Below are positions 11,741 through 22,249 of a stretch of DNA of 64,000 bases, piece by piece. The first letter of the stretch is position 1; each line of letters starts with the position of its first letter. The translations under genes and the position numbers were made by a program. The notes beneath the pieces are model-generated. The model did not search any database, was not told the origin of the DNA, and was given only the letters and a program-made list of their open reading frames with translations. The stretch spans positions 49,720,001-49,784,000 of the forward strand of contig NC_068915.1 of assembly GCF_023091745.1 (NCBI RefSeq), written 5' to 3'. Source of the DNA: Budorcas taxicolor (lineage: Eukaryota > Chordata > Mammalia > Artiodactyla > Bovidae).

Positions 11741-12189
11741 TTAACCACTAAAACATGGCAGAGATAAATAGATATCACTCATATATGACTCCATATTCTT
11801 AGTCAATTCTGTTTTTTCTTACCTAGACTGATGAAATAAGCCATTATGTTGAGTTGAGCACATGGCAAAGAACTTCTGGTACCCTCTAGAAACTGTGGAT
11901 GACCAGGGAGACTGAGCAAATAAATCCTCAGGCTCTCTCTCTCTCTTGAAATCCTAAGGAAGTGAATGCTCTCACCTACCAAGTGAATATTAAAGAGGCC
12001 TCTGGGCCTTAGATGGAAAAGCCAACATGGACAACACCCCAGCTTCAGCTTTTAGATAATCAGAGCAGAGTATTCAGCTAAGTTGTACCCTGCTTGTGAT
12101 CAAAAGTGTCTTTCGGATAATAAACTTCTGCTTATTTAGGCTGCTAAATTCATGATCATATGTTACATAGCAATATAAAATGAATGCAG
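11741..12189. other. Unassigned; probable ancient repeat at about 11850-12170
   Basis: Phrases such as GGCCTCTGGGCCTTAGATGG, CAACACCCCAGCTTCAGC and GGCTGCTAAATTCATGATCA resemble an old mammalian interspersed repeat that ends with an A/T-rich polyadenylation-like segment. I cannot name the family. Confidence 0.35.
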
Positions 12190-12607
12190 CCTGCTTCAAG
12201 TTTGAGGCTATAGTAAATAAAGCTAAAACTAACATTCGTGGTATTTAGTGTACAAGAGCCACTTCTGTTGGGTAAAAACCCTGAAATGAGAGTACCTGGC
12301 CATAGGAATTGACAGACAATATATACCTCTAGTAGTTATGGTCAAATATTTTTCCAGAGTAATTGTACCAATTGAAACTCACACAAAGAATGAAGAAGTG
12401 AATGGCTACCCACTTCAGTATTGTTGCCTGGAGAATTCCATGGACAGAGGAGACTGGTGGGCTACAATCCATGGAGCCACAAAGAGTTGGACATGACTTA
12501 GTAACTGAAACAGTAACAAAGAAAGAAAAATTCAGATGTTTCTTTCCTAAAGTTTGTCAACACTTCTTGGTAGTCCTTTTAATTTTAGCCATTCTAGTGT
12601 ATATTAT
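12190..12607 (-). mobile_element. Old L1 ORF2 fragment, antisense, split by two SINEs
   Basis: The segments around 12215-12390 and 12540-12607 follow the complement of the L1 ORF2 end (CACTTCTGTTGGGTAAAAAC, then TTTTTCCAGAGTAATTGTAC, then TTTTAATTTTAGCCATTCTA). A Bov-A monomer at 12393-12525 and a BOV-A2 at 12608 interrupt it. Confidence 0.65.
12393..12525 (+). mobile_element. Bov-A monomer (5'-truncated Bov-tA)
   Basis: It starts at AAGTGAATGGCTACCCACTT and contains TTGCCTGGAGAATTCCATGG and GAGTTGGACATGACTTAGTA. The tRNA-related head is missing. Confidence 0.88.
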
Positions 12608-12895
12608 CAGAGAAGGCAATGGTACCCCACTCCAGTACTCTTGCCTGGAAAATCCCATGGACAGAGGAGCCTGGTAGGCTGCGGTCCATGGGGTCGCTAA
12701 CGGTGGGACACGACTGAGCGATTTCACTTTCACTTTTCACTTTCATGCATTGGAGAAGGAAATGGCAACCCACTCCAGTGTTCTTGCCTGGAGAATCCCA
12801 GGGACGGGGGAGCCTAGTGGGCTGCTGTCTCTGGAGTCACACAGACTCGGACACGACTGAAGTGACTTAACAGCAGCAGCAGCAGTGTATATTAT
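12596..12895 (+). mobile_element. BOV-A2 SINE with 12-base target-site duplication
   Basis: Two Bov-A monomers are joined by the TTTCACTTTCACTTTTCACT linker. The element ends in an AGC-rich tail. The direct repeat AGTGTATATTAT is perfect at 12596-12607 and 12884-12895, so the insert itself is 12608-12883. Perfect flanks and retained CpGs indicate a fairly recent insertion. Confidence 0.95.
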
Positions 12896-13630
12896 ACTGG
12901 TATAGTATAACACACAGGTATATTATTGTGTTATAAATTATATTACAGTAATATGGAATTATATAGATAACCCAATATAGACACTTAAAATTATTTGGTT
13001 GATATTTATAAATTAGGGAAAAATATCTCTGTGTGCTACAAAATTGTTCTCATACTTTTAAAAATTTTATGATTATACTATAGTGAAAATGATCAGAAAA
13101 GTGAAAACACAGGTCCATATAATTTTTTAAAGAAAAAAATGTGTAATAACTTAAAAAAATACTGAAGTGATAAAGTTCATTAAACAGCTCACAACAGCAC
13201 CACAAAAGTTTCATAATTCACTAAAGAGCCTTTAGGATACAGCTTTAATCATGTACATTGAAATTAAGGTGTCATTATGCATAAGTGACTAGAACAAAAC
13301 TTTATTAAAACATTATGCAAACTGGCATAATACTAAATGCTGTAGTTGTAACTTGCACAAAATATATTATTGCTTATGTTATTTTACTATTATAGGCTTT
13401 GGATATAGCAAGATAGAAAGAAATTAAAAATCCTCCTGCAATAAGCAACTTTCTCTTCTGAAAATATAGCTTAGCAATTGACCACACCCCATTAAGAAAA
13501 AAAAAGACAATGACAAGCAGAAAAAGGACAAAGTATTTTGACATATAAGATAAAGAGGAAAAAATATAAATGTCCTATATATATTTTAATAGGTGATAAA
13601 TCTCAGTAGTAATTAAGGAGAAATCAATTT
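12896..13630. other. Unassigned AT-rich DNA
   Basis: No recognised repeat or coding frame. Confidence 0.5.
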
Positions 13631-13772
13631 CATGCATTGGAGAAGGAAATGGCAACCCACTCCAATATTCTTGCCTGGAGAATCCCAGGGATGGGGAAGC
13701 CTGGTGGGCTGCCGTCTATGGGGTTGCACAGAGTCGGATACCACTGAAGCAACATAGCAGCAGCACCAGCAA
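13631..13772 (+). mobile_element. BOV-A2 second monomer
   Basis: It starts at TCATGCATTGGAGAAGGAAA, the linker end of BOV-A2, and ends in an AGCAGCAGC-type tail. The first monomer is absent (5' truncation). Confidence 0.9.
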
Positions 13773-13813
13773 GCTGTATTGTGTCACTTTTAATCCTTTG
13801 GATTGTTGTTTGG

Positions 13814-14013
13814 AGCTTCCCTGGTGGCTCAGGTGGTAAAGAATCTGGAACGCGGGAGAACAGGGTTGTATCCCTAGGTCGGGAAGATCCCCTGGAGAAG
13901 TGAATGGCTACCCATTCCAGTATTGCTGCCTGGAGAATTAAATGGACAGAGGAGCCTGGTGTGCTATAGTTCATGCAATTGAAAAGAGTTGGACATGATT
14001 GAGTGACTAACAC
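13814..14013 (+). mobile_element. Bov-tA SINE, full length
   Basis: It has the head GCTTCCCTGGTGGCTCAGGT, the degraded B box (GTTGTATCCCTAGGTCGGGA), the Bov-A body and the end GACTAACACTTG. It lies 41 bases after a BOV-A2 monomer on the same strand. Confidence 0.92.
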
Positions 14014-14529
14014 TTGTTGTCTGATATCATTTATTCACATCATTTACATTTTTTATGCTGGGTAATTTACATGAAAGATACATGTTCATAGCCTAATAAC
14101 CACAAACAATTTCACTTTTACACATTTCGGCTGGGAAAATACACTTATGTGCAAGAAAACATTTATAAGCATTATATTCTCTTTATAAATTAAAAAATTA
14201 TTAGAAAAATACATTATTGACTAAAGGAAGAGTAATGCTCTCAGTTACGAGAGAAGCAGATGCTTTGTAACATGGTACTCAACTGTCACAACTAGTGAGC
14301 CCTAGGTTCTCTGGTTGGGGTAGTAAGTGGACTCAGGTGAGAAGGTATAGTTACTCTGATTGACCTAAATTCCATCAGATTCTCTCAAAAAGATTTTTCA
14401 CTACAAATTAAGAAGCCTAGTGAGATGTGCTGTCAACCATCAACAGTAGTAGAATCAGACAAAGAAAAATCAAGTCATCATAACAACAAACTATTTATCA
14501 TAATGATTTGTTAACATAGTACTTATTAA
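14014..14529. other. Unassigned DNA
   Basis: No recognised repeat or coding frame. Confidence 0.5.
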
Positions 14530-14740
14530 AATGCTGATATACCTAGTAGATACTAGACACTGCTGTGTCTGTGTGTTTGTTTAATTCTCTCAAGACTCAT
14601 TTCAAGTATCATTTTCATCTCTGTCACCATTATTGACGAAGAAACTGAAGTCCTAAGAGAGATAAGAGATAGTGGAGTCAGGCTGACTGAATCTAGTAAG
14701 GATGTTCTCAACCACACTCTTTTCCTACCTCTTAAGTAGA
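14530..14740 (-). mobile_element. Probable MIR SINE, antisense
   Basis: The plus strand reads like the MIR complement: AGACTCATTTCAAGTATCAT, GACGAAGAAACTGAAGTCCT, then AGTGGAGTCAGGCTGACTGA. It is highly diverged, as expected for this old family. Confidence 0.5.
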
Positions 14741-14865
14741 TTTCCTGTTAAGCCATTAGATCTATTGTGGTATCCTGAATAGTATTATCAATGAATAGTT
14801 TAAGCTTACATTTGTCTCCTTACCTACGTATATATTCTTAAAACATTCAATCATAAGACAGATTC

Positions 14866-15034
14866 TCAAAGTGAAAGTCACTCAGTCCTGTTGGACTCTT
14901 GTGAATTCTCCAGGCCAGAATACTGGAGTGGGTAACTTTTCCCTTCTTCATGGGATCGCCCCAAACCAGGGATCAAACACAGGTCTCCCACATTGCAGGA
15001 AGATTCTTTAACAGCTTAATCACAAGGGGAGCCC
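14866..15034 (-). mobile_element. Bov-tA SINE with internal deletion
   Basis: The antisense start is AAAGTGAAAGTCACTCAGTC, followed by a deletion within the body (TTGGACTCTTGTGAATTCTC), and it ends with CAAGGGGAGCCC. Confidence 0.88.
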
Positions 15035-15145
15035 AAGAATACTTGAGTGGGTAGCCTATCCCTTCTCCAGCAGATCTTCCTGATCCAGGAATTGAACCGG
15101 GGTCTCCTGCATTGCAGCCGGATTTCTTACCAAGTTATCAAGGAA
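15035..15145 (-). mobile_element. Partial Bov-tA in head-to-tail contact with the previous copy
   Basis: It restarts at mid-element (GAATACTTGAGTGGGTAGCC) and runs through TTGAACCGGGGTCTCCTGCA to the tRNA-head complement. Sharing one strand and abutting the previous copy, it may be a partial tandem duplication or a second insertion. Confidence 0.8.

Positions 15146-15148
<3 letters not shown>

Positions 15149-15208
<60 letters not shown>
15149..15208. repeat. Compound (AT)n(AC)n microsatellite
   Basis: About 20 AT units pass directly into about 10 AC units. It sits at the head end of the partial Bov-tA rather than at its tail. Confidence 0.95.
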
Positions 15209-15361
15209 TCCATGTTAGGTTAAAAATAAAGGATAAAGAAACCGCTGGGATCAATGTGTTATTTAATTAAATAATTCATAGTGATAGTTTCAAAATTATG
15301 TAACTAAGGAAGAAATTTTAATCCTACCCCTATCTGCACTCTTTGCCATGTGACAATTTGT

Positions 15362-15452
15362 TGTCATTGTTTAGTTGCTAAGTCATGTCAGACTCTTTGT
15401 GACCCCATGAACTACAGCACACCATGCTTAGCTATCCTCCACTAGCATCCAT
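15362..15452 (-). mobile_element. BovB (or Bov-tA) 3'-end fragment
   Basis: Antisense TTAGTTGCTAAGTCATGTCA, GACTCTTTGTGACCCCATGA and CAGCACACCATGC match the shared BovB/Bov-A terminal region. It lies about 50 bases before the large BovB copy, same strand. Confidence 0.7.
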
Positions 15453-15760
15453 GACTATTTAGTTCCTCTCAAAGAAGAGAAAACTGGCTTTGTGACTTGT
15501 TCTGTCAGTTCAGTCACTCAGTCATGTCCAACTCTGTGACCCCATGAACCGCAGCACACCAGGCCTCCCTGTCCATCACCAACTCCCGGAGTCCACCCAA
15601 ACCCATGTCCATCGAGTCGGTAATGCTAACTATCTTATCCTCTGCTGTCCCCTTCTCCTCCTGCCTTCAATCTTTCCCAGCATCAGGATCTTTTAAAATA
15701 AGTCAGCTCTTTGCATCAGGTGGCCAAAGCATTGGAGTTTCAGCTTCAGCATCAGTCCTT

Positions 15761-16057
15761 TCAATGAACACTCAGACTGGTCTCCTTTAGGATGGACTGG
15801 TTGGATCTTCTTGCAGTCCAAAGGACTCTCAAGAGTCTTCTCCAACACCACAGTTCAAAAGCATCAGTTCTTAGGCGTTCAGCTTGGTTTATAGTCCAAC
15901 TTTCACATCCATACATGACCACTGGAAAAATCATAGTCTTGACTAGACAGGCTTTTGATGGCAAAGTAATGTCTCTGCTTTTTAATATGCTGTCTGGGTT
16001 AGTCATAACTTTCCTTCCAAGGAGTAAATGTCTTAATTTCATGGCTGCAGCCACCAT
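15761..16057 (-). pseudogene. BovB polyprotein C-terminal remnant
   Basis: The 98-codon frame carries the conserved BovB region after the RT core: LLLGRKVMTN, SRDITLPSKACLVK, FPVVMYGCESWT and FELWCWRRLLRV. The rest of the C-terminal domain continues out of frame toward the element end. It is separated from the RT core by frameshifts and stops between 16058 and 16175. No function is expected; the part after the RT is conserved in BovB but poorly characterised. Confidence 0.92.
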
Positions 16058-16175
16058 CTGCAGTGATTTTGGAGCCCAAAAAAATAAAGTTAGCTAGTTT
16101 CCACTGTTTCTCCATCTATTTGCCATGAAGTGATGAGACCAGATGCCATGATCTTAGTTTTCTGAATGTTGAGCT

Positions 16176-16700
16176 TTAAGACAACTTTTCACTCTCCTCT
16201 TTCACTTTCATCAAGAGGCTCTTTAGTTCCTCTTCACTTTCTACCATAAGGGTGGCGTCATCTGAATATCTGAGGTTATTGATATTTCTCCCGGCAATCT
16301 TGATTCCAGCTTGTGCTTCCTCCAGCCCAGAGTTTCTCATGATGTACTCTGCATATAAATTAAATAAACAGAGTGACAATATACAGCCTTGACGTACTAC
16401 TTTTCCTATTTGGAACCAGTCTGTTGTTCCATGTCCAGTTCTAACTGTTGCTTCCTGACCTGGATATAGGTTTCTCAAGACACAGGTCAGGCGATCTGGT
16501 ATGCCCATCTCTCTCAGAATTTTCCACAGTTTGTTGTGATCCACACAGTCAAAGGCTTTGGCATAGTCAATAAAGCAGAAGTAGATGTTTTTCTGGAACT
16601 CTCTCGCATTTTGGATGATCCAGCAGATGTTGGAAATTTGATCTCTGGCTCCACTGCCTTCTCCAAAACCAGCTTGAACATCTACAAGTTCACGGTTCAC
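16176..16700 (-). pseudogene. BovB reverse transcriptase core remnant, YSDD motif
   Basis: This 174-codon frame spans the palm of an RTE-type reverse transcriptase, which copies element RNA at a nicked target site. Motif A is FIDYAKAFDCVDH (residues 43-55) with the catalytic Asp at 45. Motif B is the RQGC segment at 103-106. Motif C is YSDD at 145-148. The ruminant BovB consensus I know has YADD, so one base change (GCA to TCA on the coding strand, plus-strand position near 16266) gives Ala to Ser. Both catalytic aspartates of motif C remain. Upstream and downstream parts are shifted out of frame, so the copy cannot make a full protein. The overlapping plus-strand frame at 16536-16754 is a shadow. 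Confidence 0.95.
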
Positions 16701-16743
16701 GTATTGCTGAAGCCTGGCTTGGAGAATTTTGAGCGTTACTTTA

Positions 16744-17091
16744 CTAGTGTGTGAGATGAGTGCAATTGTAGGGTAGTTTGAGCATTCTTTGGCATTGCCC
16801 TTCTTTGGGATTGATGAAAACTGACCTTTTCCAGTCCTGTGGCCACTGCTGAGTTTTCCAAATTTGCTGGCATATTGAGTGCAGCACTTTCACAGCATCA
16901 TCTTTCAGGATTTGAAATAGGTCAACTGGAAATCCATCACCTTCACTAGCTTTGTTTGTAGTGATGCTTCCTAAGGCCCACTGACCACATTCTAGGATGT
17001 CTTGCTCTAGGTGAGTGATCACACCATTGTGATTATCTGGGTCATTAAGATCTTTTTTGTACAGTTCTTCTGTGTATTCTTGCCACCTCAT
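16744..17091 (-). pseudogene. BovB pre-RT region remnant
   Basis: The 115-codon frame matches the region before the BovB palm: RWQEYTEELYKKDLNDPDNH, then a segment ending KASEGDGFPVDLFQILKDDA (consensus has GIPVELFQILKDDA), then CQQIWKTQQWPQDWKRSVFI, the finger-region motif. It breaks after a frameshift at PKEGQCQRMLKLP, where intact BovB reads on toward the palm. Confidence 0.93.
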
Positions 17092-17118
17092 CTTAATATC
17101 TTCTGCTTCTGTTAGGTA

Positions 17119-17364
17119 AAATATTGCAAATATAACAGTTTAACAGTTCTGAATACAGGCCTCAAAATGACTCATGTATTTCCACTTACTTTTGCTGCTT
17201 TTGCACCTCTGCTTTTTGAAAAGAATCTGTTGTAACCTGCTGGGTGAAAACAGAGAAATGTGGAGCTGAAAAATGTTGCTTTAGTCAAGACAGTTGACCT
17301 GTAATATCTGAGCTCCCAGCCTAGCTCAAATCAGATGTAACTGTCAAGGGCCTATCTACTAGTT
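17119..17364. other. Unassigned short stretch
   Basis: Between BovB and the inverted L1. It may contain an old unidentified repeat; nothing is firm. Confidence 0.35.
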
Positions 17365-17930
17365 ATTGCAAGTTGGTACCCTTAAACAAACTCTGTCCTG
17401 TCCCTCCACCCTTCCATACCCCATCCCCTGGAAACCACCATTTGCTTTTTGTATTTATGAGCTTGGCGTTTTTAAATTTCACATATAGGTGACATCATAT
17501 AGTACTTGTCTTTGTCTGATAAGCCTTAGAGATTTAATGTACAATATAGTGAATACAGAAAACTATAATGTATTATAATCATCAAACTTGCTAAGAGACT
17601 AGAACTTATGATTCCAACCTTGAGAAAGAAAGGATGATTATGTAATATGTTGCTGTTTCTACTTATCCTTATAATGGGAACTGGATTACAACATGCAAAT
17701 GATTCAAATTAGTATATTGTACACCTTAAATTTACCCACTCCAGTATTCTTTTTTTTTTTTTTTTCCACTCCAGTATTCTTACCTGGAGAATCCTAGGGA
17801 TGGGGGAGCCTGGTGGGATGCAGTCTATGGGGTCACACAGAGTTGGACACGACTGAAGTGACTTAGCAGCAGCTGCAGCAGCAGCAGCAACACCATAAAT
17901 TTGCACAATATGTCAAATATATTTTAATTA
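17365..17930. mobile_element. Old L1 3' end with internal inversion (twin-priming type)
   Basis: From about 17365 to 17524 the plus strand is the complement of the L1 segment upstream of the 3' end (CCATCCCCTGGAAACCACCA, TTTCACATATAGGTGACATC). From about 17527 onward the plus strand is L1 sense (GAGATTTAATGTACAATATA, AAACTTGCTAAGAGACTAGA, ATTGTACACCTTAAATTTA). The two parts are adjacent in a normal L1, so the first has been inverted at their junction. A BOV-A2 monomer splits the sense part; the L1 tail resumes at about 17891 (AATTTGCACAATATGTCAAA). Confidence 0.8.
17737..17890 (+). mobile_element. BOV-A2 monomer with unusual 5' duplication
   Basis: The word CCACTCCAGTATTCTT appears twice, at about 17737 and at 17766, separated by a run of about 17 T. 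The rest is a regular monomer (TTGGACACGACTGAAGTGAC) with an AGCAGC tail. It sits inside the L1 3' UTR. Confidence 0.88.
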
Positions 17931-18168
17931 ACAAGAAATAACTCAGTTGAAACACAGATATATAGAATGGTGATCTCTGTAAATGTATATTGTTCTATTC
18001 CACCTTAGTTTTGGATGATTAATTTCTTAGCAGTATCATGGCAATGTTTGAAACAGAAATTGATACCTAGTCTTGGACTGCTGCCATGTAAATGAAACCT
18101 AAAATATATAGCTTCAGGGACTGAGCAGTGAAAGAGCAAAGACTGAGAAAATGGAAGATATATAGGCG

Positions 18169-18300
18169 ACTGAAAACTGGCAAGATATGGAATGCATTGG
18201 TCAACAATTGATAATTTAGCAAGCTATGATGTGTACTGAAAATTGGCAAGCTATGGTATGTACTGGCCAACAACTGTCCAACAATTTGTATTCTGGCAAT
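18169..18300. repeat. Degenerate tandem repeat cluster
   Basis: ACTGAAAACTGGCAAGATAT (18169) recurs as ACTGAAAATTGGCAAGCTAT (18235), a 66-base period. A shorter unit beginning GCAAG(A/C)TATG occurs three times (about 18180, 18219, 18246). It is not part of a repeat I know. Confidence 0.65.
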
Positions 18301-19427
18301 ATCTTGCAAGTTAGGAATTTTTGCCTAATAAATATAATTTATGATGATGTGATGTTGAAACAAACATCAATGTTAAGTTTAACGGAAAGATTTAGAGTTA
18401 GGTTTGGATCCATATTTCTCTGTTTATGGATTTTTATTTCAATAACAGTAATACAAAGAACAATATTTAAATAAGTATATATAAAATGCACTGATAATTG
18501 AAATAAAATGGTTTGATAGGATAAATAGACTCCAAACTTTATAAAAAGTAATAGCATAGAACACTAAAATGACAATTTTGGAGAGATTTTATGTGATAAT
18601 CTTACAATGCTTTCATGTTTTATTTTGCCACAATTTACCATTCTAGTGTTGTTCACATATGTATGAAACAGCTACTCTTTCTAAGTTTTGCTGAATTCTG
18701 AAAAAAATAACTATTTTTTTCTTGCACATTTATTATTGATCATGTGTGCAGGATTGATTGTTGTGAGTAGATAATTACAAACATGGCATCTTTTTACCCT
18801 GGTAATAGTGAACTCACCTCTTAGGAACAGATCTTCTGTATCTGACAGGCCAAAGCTGAATGGCTATCTGATGAATCCTGAATCACACTCTTGTCCATTC
18901 AATTGATAAAACCTTTCCCATTGCAAGCTTGTTATCATTTGATTGTCACTTTGCTGGGACACAGTCCTTTACTAAAACGAATTAAAATGTTTGCATCAAT
19001 ATCACCGTGCTGCAATAAAATAATTGGCATTAATAACTATTCCCTCACAGTGTCCTGTGCCTTAAAAATTCTCATTCACTACCAGATAGGCTGAGTGCAC
19101 ATCCATGACCTTTGGCTTTGAACTTGGCTATCTAACTAGCTCTGAACAAAGGGGCATTAGTGGAGATGATATAAGCAGAGTCTTAGAAGAAGCTTTTTAA
19201 TATTCGACTTTCACCTTGGGACCCGAAATGAACATAAGTGGAAAGAAGCTGCATTAGCTGACTCACCAAAGTGTGAGAAATACGTGCTTAATTTTGAATT
19301 CTGCTGAGTTATTATGGCATAATTCTATACCATACACCAATAGTTTATTGATATAGTTGTAAGCCAGACAATCAAGAATAGACTTAATTGTTGTAACTTG
19401 TCATCAAAATTAAAAGCTTGAATTAAA

Positions 19428-19454
19428 TATATATATATACATCTATATATATAC
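19428..19454. repeat. TA-rich low-complexity run
   Basis: ATATATATATACATCTATAT-type sequence, imperfect. Confidence 0.8.
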
Positions 19455-19629
19455 TGTAGAGATGCCCAAAGCATAAGTTTAGACATCCCTGAGGGTTGGG
19501 GGGTGGTGGTAGCAGTTTACAAACATCAGGGTTAGCATTTCTGACAAGTTTACCTCAACATATTTTCAGATTGTACACATTGGAAGGGTTTGTGATACGA
19601 TGTAGTAGTGGGAAAGAGTATTTTACTGA

Positions 19630-19661
19630 ATGGATGGATGGATGGGTGGATGGATGAATGG
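19630..19661. repeat. (ATGG)n tetranucleotide microsatellite
   Basis: About eight ATGG units with single substitutions (one GGTGG, one GAATGG). Confidence 0.92.
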
Positions 19662-21889
19662 ACTGATAGATGAGAGATACCTAATGAATCTCTCTGCCTA
19701 TTTTTTAATCTCTTACCAGAAGATACTCTCAAGATGAAAACTACACTGCAAAGTGAACAGGACAAGAAGCCGTTACACTGATTAAAAATACATGAAAACT
19801 ATACATTCTTACACCTTTTCTTTAGGTCCCTCAAAAACCCTTCACAATTTATTCTTCCTGTCCTGGGATTCAGTTTATTAAGTAAAGTTAGTCTTTAAAA
19901 AATGTGCTCGTGTGTGTTCTATGGAGGTTTATAGAGTAGCCTGTGACACCATTTCAGGAGCTTAGATTTTTATTGTATCTGTTTTAACCTTCTCAACTTC
20001 TATCTATCCCTTTTCACCCAGATCTCTGGAGTTATATCATATTTTTAGAAATTATTAAAGTTTAAGAAATATGAGGTAACCTAAATTGTATTGAATTTGT
20101 TCAAGTTGAAATAAATAGAAAATATCTGAGGTAAGTTAATACACCAGTATGGTTATAGAGGACTGACGCTGAATAAGAATATGAAAGGAAAGTAGAATTA
20201 AAGAAGGTTGAATGGTTAATCAAGTACTTTGGTATTTATCTTAGGGGCAATAAAACTTACCTAATATTTTCAAAAGCTGGAATATATAAATTTAAAAACA
20301 AGAAAACACACACACAAACAAAAAATACTAGAGGATCTGTTCAATAGGAAAATGGTATGAAAGGACAGGGAAGGGTAGGGACCTAAACCTAAATAGGGCA
20401 ACTATGTGAAAAATAAACTATGACCTCCAAGAGCACGGTCAGCTCTTAGCAAGCCAAGTAATGTCCTCCTACTCTATAATCTCCTGCAGCCATCTTTCAT
20501 TTGTTGAGTCTACTCAGAAGCTAAATTGAAATGGAGCCATCTGACACAGTGAATATTGAGCCATCTCCTGGGATCTGAGCAAGATGAAAAACTGTAGAGA
20601 ACAGATCGAAAGGGACAAATGAAAAGTATTTGTATGCCATCTTTTAAAAATGTATTTTAGATAGAGATACCATGAAATACCCAAAAGAAAGTGGAAAACT
20701 TAGCAATGTTTTCTTTCCTTTCAACCCAATGCAATGACTAAATTCTGTTTTCCAAAAATGAATTTTTTTCCCAGAAATAAAACAACATCAAAAAATTCTG
20801 GACTAGGAATATCTGATTTCATGCTATTCTATCCAACTTCAGTTTGTGGCACCACTCGTACTAATTATAAGATCTTGATCATAACTTGGAGCTCAGCGTG
20901 CTAGTTAGCAACTTTCCGAAAACTTCCTCGTCATGGCGCTATGAACTGAAAGTTTTAAGTTACCAATTTGGACTCTGTTCTATTAAAAAAATAAAATCAA
21001 GGATCTGGAGCTAGGTCTAATTTTTTAAGATTACTAAAATTTTCATCATGTTCTGACTTGAAAGGATGGTCTAACTGCAACACTTTTCATTGGAGGGATG
21101 ACTAGATGACTTCCTCTTCAGAGTTTTGACTGAAAAGCCAAAGAGAGAATAGGAAAAGATAAAAATATAATAATAGAATCTGGATAATAGGATAATTGCT
21201 AATAGGAAGCAGACTCAGAAAGAAATGTGTTGAATAACTGGAATTATGGAATTACTGGTTTAATGACTGCTTTGAGTGAGATGGCTAGCATAGTTTGAGC
21301 TCAGAGAACAACCAAATGGAGTTATCATTGCATCTTAAATAGCAATAAATGGAATTTCATTTTTATACTATAATTGTAGAAATGCTAAGATTTTTTTTTA
21401 AGGATTCTTCCCTGTTTTTATATACTAAACTTCTGTCACTAAATAAACTTCTATCATTGGATAAACTGAATTGCTTGCACTTTGATAGGTTCTAATACAT
21501 AATTAAATGAGGTTTATATTGAAGAATTAAAGAGAGAAACAGAAGAAGAAATTAGAGAAGGGAAACATGAAAATGCCCTCGCATGTGGTAAGGGGAGACA
21601 TATGTGTCATGAGTTAATGGTAGGGTAGCCACAGGCTTAACAAAGGCACTGAATGCAGAGATAAGACAAAGCATAAAAAATAAAGCTGAAGATTTAAAAG
21701 ACATGTGGAGCGTTTTGGAGGTTATCCAAGACTGTTGGTGTCAACATCCTGAATATTGCTCAAATACTTATCGTATATTGAAAGTGTCTATTATATGATA
21801 GAAAACCAAAAAAATATAATAAGTTGTATATTACATAATTTTTTCTTGTTTGTCTTGATTATGGTCAATTTTTAATTTTTTAATTTCAA

Positions 21890-22160
21890 GGATATATGCG
21901 GCAATATTTATCTTTCTCCTGAAAATATTTTTACTATGGAAAATTTCAAAAGCATATAAAAATAGGGATAACAGTACAACAAAACTTCATGGATCTGTTA
22001 CACAACATTAACCATTTTAACTCAGGGCCAATCTTGTTTGCCTGCATTCTATTCTACTTTTCCCCATTTCTCCAGAGTAGATTGAGGTAGATCTAAGAAA
22101 GTTTGTGTTTCACTCATAACTATTTAATTCTTACCTTTCTTAAATATAGCCATTAATTAT
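21890..22160. mobile_element. Possible old L1 3'-end-type repeat
   Basis: TTTTCAAAAGCATAT-like and GGCCAATCTTGTTTGCCTGC phrases resemble a diverged old LINE tail. Boundaries and orientation are not clear. Confidence 0.3.
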
Positions 22161-22249
22161 TAAATCTAAAAAATAGCAACATTTCTTTAGCATCATCCAA
22201 TATCCAGCAAGTGTTCTGTTTATGTGGATCCTTTAATTCACAAATCTGG

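Larger units (their letters stand above)
15505..17118 (-). mobile_element. BovB LINE (RTE class), 5'-truncated, longest copy in the window
   Basis: Reading the minus strand, the element starts within the RT-encoding part (about 17118), passes the RT catalytic core, and ends at the BovB 3' terminus near 15505, where the plus strand shows TCAGTTCAGTCACTCAGTCA. About 1.6 kb of a roughly 3.2 kb element is present; the endonuclease domain is missing. BovB is the RTE-type LINE widespread in ruminants and squamates and mobilises the Bov-tA/BOV-A2 SINEs, which share its 3' end. Three coding remnants are listed separately. Confidence 0.97.
17931..22249. other. Low-repeat DNA, mostly unassigned
   Basis: Apart from the small tandem repeats listed and a possible old L1 3'-UTR-like patch at about 21890-22160, I recognise nothing. 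Open frames here (for example 18226-18474, 18891-19094) show no domains. Part could be single-copy conserved non-coding DNA, which cannot be judged from one sequence. Confidence 0.45.

Noticed and set aside
12402..12677. 91-codon frame with a plausible ATG
   Set aside because: It is built from a Bov-A monomer, L1 antisense text and the start of a BOV-A2. The words IPWTEE and SCLENPMDRGAW are translations of the SINE consensus.
13630..14013. 127-codon minus-strand frame
   Set aside because: It is the antisense translation of a BOV-A2 monomer plus a Bov-tA (LQARILEWVAISFS is a common SINE-derived string).
19630..19661. Short regular repeat resembling a CRISPR-like or minisatellite array
   Set aside because: Simple ATGG tetranucleotide repeat without spacers.
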